Origin: JBGPIK01 sp041484845 | GTDB taxonomy: Bacteria; Desulfobacterota; Binatia; UBA9968 | Direction of reading: 5' to 3' | Assembly (NCBI GenBank): GCA_041484845.1 | Contig: JBGPIK010000249.1 | Span: forward strand, 1-9,977 | Length of the DNA: 9,977 nucleotides | Shown: piece by piece, positions 6,130-9,977 of the stretch | Position numbering within the stretch: position 1 is the first letter of the stretch | Layout: each line of letters begins with the position of its first letter | Translations under genes and position numbers: made by a program | The notes under the pieces: model-generated | The model's database searches: none | Told to the model about the DNA's origin: nothing | Seen by the model: only the letters and a program-made list of their open reading frames with translations

Positions 6130-7212
6130 ATGAAGGACTGTCGAGCTGCCGTCGTCACCGCCCACAATAAGCCTCTCGAAATACAGCGGGTACCGGTCCC
6201 CGATTTGGATCCCGGCTCCCTTCTGGTAAAAATTGCCGCTTCGACTCTCTGCGGCACTGACGTGCATCGCTGGCATGGACCGCTGGAAGGCCGCGACGCG
6301 CTGCCGATCATAACCGGGCATGAGCCGTGCGGCTATGTCGAAGACATTGCCGGCGAGCGGACCGATATTTTGGGCAACCCCGTAAAACGCGGCGATCGCA
6401 TTGTGTGGAGCTACGTTGCTTGCGGCTCTTGCTATTATTGCGCCGTGGCGCTCCAGCCTTGCATTTGTCCGGGGCGCGCTTCCTGGGGACATAACCGCAG
6501 CGATCAACCTCCGTATCTCTTAGGAAGCTGTGCTGAATATATGTACGTTCCGCCTCCGTGTCTCATCATCAAAGTTCCTGAAGGCGTGTCATCGGCGTCC
6601 GCGGCGGCCTCGGCCTGCGCGTATCGTACCGTCATGCACGGATTCGACCGCCTTGGCGCCATTAAAAGTCACGAGACGGTGGTTATCCAGGGAAGCGGCC
6701 CGCTGGGCAACTTCGCCACCGCAGTCGCCAAAGATCACGGGGCCAAGAAAGTGCTGGTGATTGGCGCTCCGGCGGCGCGCTTGGAAGTGACCAAACGCAT
6801 GGGCGCCGACGCGGTGCTAAACCTCGAAGAAGTCACCGACGAAAAAGAACGCCGTCAATGGGTGCACGACCACACCGAGGGGCGCGGCGCCGATATCGTT
6901 ATTCAAGTCGCAAACAATATGGCGGTGCCGGAAGGTCTCACGCTGCTACGCGGCGGCGGTCGCTACTTAAACATTGGCGCAGGCGGCAAGGCCAATATTG
7001 CCGTCGAACGGCTGCCGCAGGAAATGCTATTCATAACGGTTCGCTCGGCCGAGCCGCGTCATTGGTTGCAGGCCATCGACTTCCTCGCGTCGCGAAAGAC
7101 GACTTTCCCATTCGAAGATATGATCAGCAAGAGCTACACTTTGGAAGAGGTCAATGAGGCCATGCAGGCGATGGCGAGCTATCAAGTCGTAAAAGCAGTG
7201 ATCAATTTTTAG
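6130..7212 (+). CDS. Zinc-dependent medium-chain alcohol dehydrogenase-like oxidoreductase
   Basis: This 360-residue cytoplasmic enzyme of the MDR superfamily should oxidise an alcohol or polyol with NAD(P)+. The GroES-like half has the catalytic zinc ligands C41 (CGTDVH), H64-E65 (GHE) and probably C163, where the family's third ligand is expected. The structural zinc loop is C98, C101, C104 and C111 or C113 (CGSCYYCAVALQPCICPG). The Rossmann half carries GSGPLG at 188-193, followed by VLVIGAPAARLEVTKRMGAD. The 'LCGTDVHRWHG ... W..H..' layout is nearest in my memory to the TM0436-like MDR group, which also contains the phosphonate-associated HpnZ-type dehydrogenases; this is not proof of a phosphonate role. 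Length is normal and all zinc ligands are present. The gene is single, read towards the AOR-family gene, with repeats between. Substrate unknown. Confidence 0.92.
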   Translation: MKDCRAAVVTAHNKPLEIQRVPVPDLDPGSLLVKIAASTLCGTDVHRWHGPLEGRDALPIITGHEPCGYVEDIAGERTDILGNPVKRGDRIVWSYVACGSCYYCAVALQPCICPGRASWGHNRSDQPPYLLGSCAEYMYVPPPCLIIKVPEGVSSASAAASACAYRTVMHGFDRLGAIKSHETVVIQGSGPLGNFATAVAKDHGAKKVLVIGAPAARLEVTKRMGADAVLNLEEVTDEKERRQWVHDHTEGRGADIVIQVANNMAVPEGLTLLRGGGRYLNIGAGGKANIAVERLPQEMLFITVRSAEPRHWLQAIDFLASRKTTFPFEDMISKSYTLEEVNEAMQAMASYQVVKAVINF

Positions 7213-7310
7213 CGAACAAACAGCGAGCCGTGAAAACCGGAATTTCGGCGCTAGAGTGTCCTGTCCCAGAAATCCGCCACATCATTTGCGTCTCATTCCG
7301 CCCAAAAATC

Positions 7311-7361
7311 TCCCCTTCCCCTCTTTTCCAAAGCCTGCCCTGAGTTAATCGAAGGGAGGGG
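7311..7361. repeat. Composite repeat, copy A
   Basis: A C-rich arm (CCCCTC at 7318-7323) and a G-rich arm (GAGGGG at 7356-7361) enclose a core at 7331-7356 reading AAGCCTGCCCTGAG-TTAA-TCGAAGGG. The CCCTGAG...TCGAAGGG core is a common dispersed bacterial repeat motif. Copy B is 40 bp further on. Confidence 0.7.
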
Positions 7362-7382
7362 TTAGAGTCCTACGGAGAAAAT

Positions 7383-7436
7383 TCCCCCTTTGAAAAAGCA
7401 TGCCCTGAGCCGAGTCGAAGGGGGAACAAAGGGGGA
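7383..7436. repeat. Composite repeat, copy B, with perfect 10-bp outer arms
   Basis: TCCCCCTTTG at 7383-7392 pairs perfectly with CAAAGGGGGA at 7427-7436. The loop holds the same core as copy A (7396-7422: AAGCATGCCCTGAG-CCGAG-TCGAAGGG). The whole could form a strong hairpin in either transcript between the two convergent genes and may help end transcription. I see it first as a mobile or dispersed repeat. Confidence 0.75.
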
Positions 7437-7565
7437 TTTGAGTGCGAGTTCAGCCGCTGCCATCGTTTGAAGTTTTTAAACGAACTTCTGAGTCACGACG
7501 CTACCGTGGAGCCGTAACTTCTGGAAAGGTTGATGAAAGGATGCCGGTGTTAACGGTCCCAAACG

Positions 7566-9455
7566 TTAATCCAGTTGCGCCCATTCGTTGAATTCTTCAA
7601 GACAGAGCTTGTTCAAGGTATCCATATAAGGCCGGCCGGTTTTCTCATGCCTTCCCGATAGCCGGTAATACTCCTGGACCATTTGGGGCAGCCACTTGGC
7701 AATGGTGAAGTCTTTGTACTTTCCGTCCGGCACTGGATCGAGGAACCTTTGCCCTACTCGCTGCCAATCGTGTTCGGCAACCCAACCGCGTTGCGTAGCA
7801 AAGATGCTTTGTAACATCATACTGCGGTGGCCGGCCGTCATCGCTTCATCGAGATCAAATTTCCAGCCTGTCGTGGCGTTGAATGAATCCACAACGCTGT
7901 TCAATCCGTCCGGCTTGCCGTGCATTTGGGCAAACCAGCAAGCTCCCATGAGACCTGCGAATTGGCGGTATTGCTCGGCGATCACATTCGCTTGCGGCCA
8001 TCCCTTCGGATCATCGCGATCGAGCGGGCCCCATTTCTCGCGGTATTTGAGATCGGGCGGCGGAGTCGGCGCTCCACCACCCTGTGGTTTCATGCCGCCG
8101 CTTGCAACGATCTCACGGAGCATATTGCTAAAGTGCGGACGCCAGTCGTGCATCGCTGGAACTCCCCGTTTGGTGTGAACCACCCACTGCACGGCATCCC
8201 CGCCGATCGCTTCCGCCACTTCGAGCGGTCCATCGGCAATCAAGTTGCCCCACTTGCCCTCTCGGCGCGCGGTCATCTCCAGCAGTTTATCGATCGCTTC
8301 CACATTGCCCCATTCTAAACGAAGGCCGCTCGTGTCCTCGGGGCCCACCAGCCCCTTCTGCCACGCTTCGAAGAGAACGCCTGCGCCAAATGCAAAGTGA
8401 CCACACTCGATGCCGAGGTCGTTGATCCGCTCGGCCAAATAAAGTGTGGCGTTGCCTTTTACGCCGAGGTTCCAAAAGGTATCCAGCCACTCTGCCCCCG
8501 CGTTGAAGTGGCCTTTCGATCCTTTGAATTCTCCCGCGCCGATCTCAACGTCCCAGGGACAAAGCCGCGCGCATTGGAAACAGGGCCGCGGCGTAATCCG
8601 GTTTTGATCGAAACCGCGGTTGTGGTCGCCGATGAGCGAGCTTTGCATATTATTATTGGGCAGCGCCTCCAGGTGTCGGGCGTGTCCCACGGTTGTTCGG
8701 TCCTGGACTGAATACACTTGCAAGGTCCTGCGCCAGCGCAAGCCTGCTTCAATCAGCGCCGCTTTGTCATACAGACGAGGCCGCGCTGTGCCGTAAACTA
8801 CAATCGCTTTGAGATTCTTTGAACCAAAAATCGCGCCGCCACTGTGGGACGCGGAATGATTATAGTCGTTGCAAAGCATTGCCGCATGGACCCTGTGCTC
8901 GCCGGCCGGGCCGATGCACATCACCTTCGCATCTTTAAATCCAACTTCTTGACGCAACAACTCTTCGGTGTCCCGCGCGCCTTTGCCCCACAATCGCGTC
9001 GCATCGCGCAACTCTGGCTTACCGTCGTTGATAAACAGATAGACCGGAGATTTCGCTGCGCCTTCCAGGATAACTCCGTCATATCCGGCCTGCTTGAGAT
9101 AGGCCGGCCAATAGCCGCTGGCCGCGCCACGCCCCAGGGAATAACGCGTCATCGGGCTGAGAAAAACCGCCGTCATCTTCGTTCCGCCAGGCGTAAAGCC
9201 GGTTCCGGTCAGCGGCCCGGTCATCATAACCAATTTGCTTTCGACTCCGTAGGGTTTAGCGTCGAGCGGGAGCTCGCGCAACAGAATATACAGGGCGAGC
9301 GCCTGTCCGCCAATAAATTTTCTTAGCACCGGCTCTTCTGGCAGGTTCTCATTAGTAAAAGAACTCCTCGTCAAATCGACGCGGAGGATTTTACCCATGT
9401 AGCCGCCCGGAAGGCGTGTCTTGCGTTCGCGTGGAAAAATAATTGATGAGTTCAT
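7566..9455 (-). CDS. Aldehyde:ferredoxin oxidoreductase family (tungsten/molybdenum bis-pterin) protein
   Basis: This 629-residue cytoplasmic enzyme is of the AOR family, whose members hold a tungsto- or molybdo-bispyranopterin and one [4Fe-4S] cluster and typically convert aldehydes to carboxylic acids with ferredoxin as acceptor. N-terminal hallmarks are GGYMGKILRVDLT at 17-29, FIGGQALALYIL at 47-58, MTGPLTGTGFTPGG at 78-91 and LKQAGYDGVILEG at 120-132. Cluster ligands are C292, C295, C299 (CFQCARLC) and the distant C506 (LMGACWF), so the full set is present. AEWLDTFWNLG at 321-331 matches the family's AE.E segment. A Gly/Pro-rich stretch at 451-467 is a likely surface loop. I start it at 9455: AAAGGAG at 9469-9463 stands 7 nt upstream, whereas an in-frame ATG at 9587 adds 44 unlikely residues. 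No ferredoxin or cofactor gene adjoins. It is divergent from a binding-protein gene. Aldehyde activity is inferred; other AOR paralogues reduce acyl groups. Confidence 0.93.
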   Translation of the reverse strand: MNSSIIFPRERKTRLPGGYMGKILRVDLTRSSFTNENLPEEPVLRKFIGGQALALYILLRELPLDAKPYGVESKLVMMTGPLTGTGFTPGGTKMTAVFLSPMTRYSLGRGAASGYWPAYLKQAGYDGVILEGAAKSPVYLFINDGKPELRDATRLWGKGARDTEELLRQEVGFKDAKVMCIGPAGEHRVHAAMLCNDYNHSASHSGGAIFGSKNLKAIVVYGTARPRLYDKAALIEAGLRWRRTLQVYSVQDRTTVGHARHLEALPNNNMQSSLIGDHNRGFDQNRITPRPCFQCARLCPWDVEIGAGEFKGSKGHFNAGAEWLDTFWNLGVKGNATLYLAERINDLGIECGHFAFGAGVLFEAWQKGLVGPEDTSGLRLEWGNVEAIDKLLEMTARREGKWGNLIADGPLEVAEAIGGDAVQWVVHTKRGVPAMHDWRPHFSNMLREIVASGGMKPQGGGAPTPPPDLKYREKWGPLDRDDPKGWPQANVIAEQYRQFAGLMGACWFAQMHGKPDGLNSVVDSFNATTGWKFDLDEAMTAGHRSMMLQSIFATQRGWVAEHDWQRVGQRFLDPVPDGKYKDFTIAKWLPQMVQEYYRLSGRHEKTGRPYMDTLNKLCLEEFNEWAQLD

Positions 9456-9462
9456 CGTAAGG

Positions 9463-9469
9463 CTCCTTT
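9463..9469 (-). promoter_or_regulatory. Shine-Dalgarno site of the AOR-family gene
   Basis: AAAGGAG on the minus strand, 7 nt before ATG 9455, decides the start. Confidence 0.8.
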
Positions 9470-9710
9470 CGCGACCTGCGAATCGCGCATAAGCCCGATT
9501 GGGTTTGCCGTATTTCTTGTGGCCAATTGTTATCCCGACCGGGTCCCCATGTAAACCATAAAGTAACGCCGCGTTTGACCTGAACAAGGAGTCACGGGCT
9601 CAAGACTCTGGACGGGAGCCTTCACATCGGCCTAACGGGAGTGGTATAGATCGCAGCAGTGCGCAACTAAAGCCGGGCCCTATGGTTTTGGTCGAGCGCA
9701 TCCTCGCCAT

Positions 9711-9716
9711 GAGGAG
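9711..9716 (+). promoter_or_regulatory. Shine-Dalgarno site selecting a GTG start
   Basis: GAGGAG ends 7 nt before GTG 9724. Two in-frame ATGs upstream (9682 and 9709) lack such a site, so the GTG is preferred. Confidence 0.65.
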
Positions 9717-9723
9717 ATTAGCA

Positions 9724-9977
9724 GTGTCAAAGAAGTGGATAGCGTTGGTAATCTCGCTGTGGGCCGTCCCATGTTTCAATTTTGCCTACGGCGAGATGAC
9801 AAAGCTCGTCGTCGCCTATGCCTCGCCCGCCGCTACCTTCTGTCCCGGTTGGATCGCCAAGCGCGAGGGAATCTTTGCGAAGTATAACCTCGATGTGGAA
9901 ATGGTATTGATGCAAGGCGCCTCAATGTATATGCCGGCCTTGGCCAGCGGCAATATCCAGGTCCTTTACGGCGGCGG
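9724..9977 (+). CDS. NitT/TauT-type ABC transporter substrate-binding protein, N-terminal part (cut by window end)
   Basis: The frame stays open from GTG 9724 to the right edge (84 codons, no stop). A Sec signal peptide is clear: basic SKK, a hydrophobic stretch IALVISLWAVPCFNFA, likely cleavage after AYG (about residue 23). The mature start KLVVAYASPAATFCPGWIAK, then REGIFAKYNLDVEMVLMQG and MPALASGNIQV, follows the NMT1/THI5/SsuA-like pattern: a first beta strand, a '(W)IAKE.GIF.KY.LDVE' helix-strand and 'ALASG.IQ'. These periplasmic proteins deliver nitrogen- or sulfur-containing or aromatic organic molecules to ABC importers, but many environmental paralogues have unknown ligands. Permease and ATPase genes, if present, lie beyond the window. 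It is divergent from the AOR-family gene across 268 bp, so the two may share control; this is inference. An ATG start at 9709 remains possible. Confidence 0.85.
   Translation, partial: MSKKWIALVISLWAVPCFNFAYGEMTKLVVAYASPAATFCPGWIAKREGIFAKYNLDVEMVLMQGASMYMPALASGNIQVLYGG

Larger units (their letters stand above)
7213..7565. other. Convergent intergenic region rich in repeats, no gene
   Basis: This 353-bp gap lies between the ends of the dehydrogenase and the AOR-family gene. Its middle (7311-7440) is two copies of a composite repeat described separately. The flanks (7213-7310 and 7441-7565) show no frame, promoter or RNA that I can support. Confidence 0.6.

Noticed and set aside
6130..7212. 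Naming the dehydrogenase as a phosphonate-pathway enzyme because a PhnD-like gene is near
   Set aside because: The two genes are divergent and 467 bp apart, no phosphonate-cleaving gene is present, and PhnD-like proteins serve many ligands.
7311..7440. Possible CRISPR array
   Set aside because: There are only two imperfect copies, each an internal hairpin with variation in the core, and no uniform repeat-spacer pattern or cas genes.
9456..9587. N-terminal extension of the AOR-family protein to ATG 9587
   Set aside because: The family begins near GGYMGKILRVDLT; AAAGGAG sits correctly before ATG 9455, and the 44 extra residues have no family pattern.

Overview
The window looks like accessory chromosome of an uncultivated, environmental Gram-negative bacterium. 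Signs of a Gram-negative are a PEP-CTERM protein, which implies an exosortase and exopolysaccharide system elsewhere in the genome, two Sec-exported periplasmic solute-binding proteins, and a sensor kinase with a periplasmic c-type haem motif. An aldehyde:ferredoxin oxidoreductase (AOR) family enzyme and an ACMSD-like amidohydrolase beside a NitT/TauT-type binding protein recall soil or subsurface Deltaproteobacteria (in the broad sense), NC10 and related groups. The sequence alone does not fix the phylum. No rRNA, tRNA or CRISPR array was recognised.

Layout. 1-125 is the last 40 codons of an IS4-type transposase. It sits 13 bp upstream of an AT-richer PEP-CTERM gene (139-822). A small conserved coiled-coil protein lies on the minus strand (984-1241). 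After a 313-bp gap comes a plus-strand metal-dependent amidohydrolase (1555-2637). It converges on a minus-strand two-gene operon read from 5662 to 2838, which encodes a PhnD-like periplasmic binding protein followed, with a 4-bp ATGA overlap, by a hybrid sensor histidine kinase. A zinc-type medium-chain dehydrogenase (6130-7212, plus) then converges on a 629-residue AOR-family protein (9455-7566, minus). The AOR gene is divergent from the truncated start of a NitT/TauT-type substrate-binding protein (9724 to the window end).

Gaps between genes carry structured repeats: a hairpin and a 78-bp palindromic unit at 2644-2818, a 60-bp long-armed inverted repeat at 5931-5990, and two copies of a composite C-rich/G-rich repeat at 7311-7440.

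How the genes may work together. The binding protein and kinase are best read as a ligand-sensing pair of the AioX/AioS type, with a possible haem or redox input added. The dehydrogenase and the AOR-family enzyme could act in sequence on an alcohol and an aldehyde, and the binding protein at the right edge could belong to an uptake system for an organic substrate. These links are inferences from gene order. The individual family calls are much firmer than the shared pathway.
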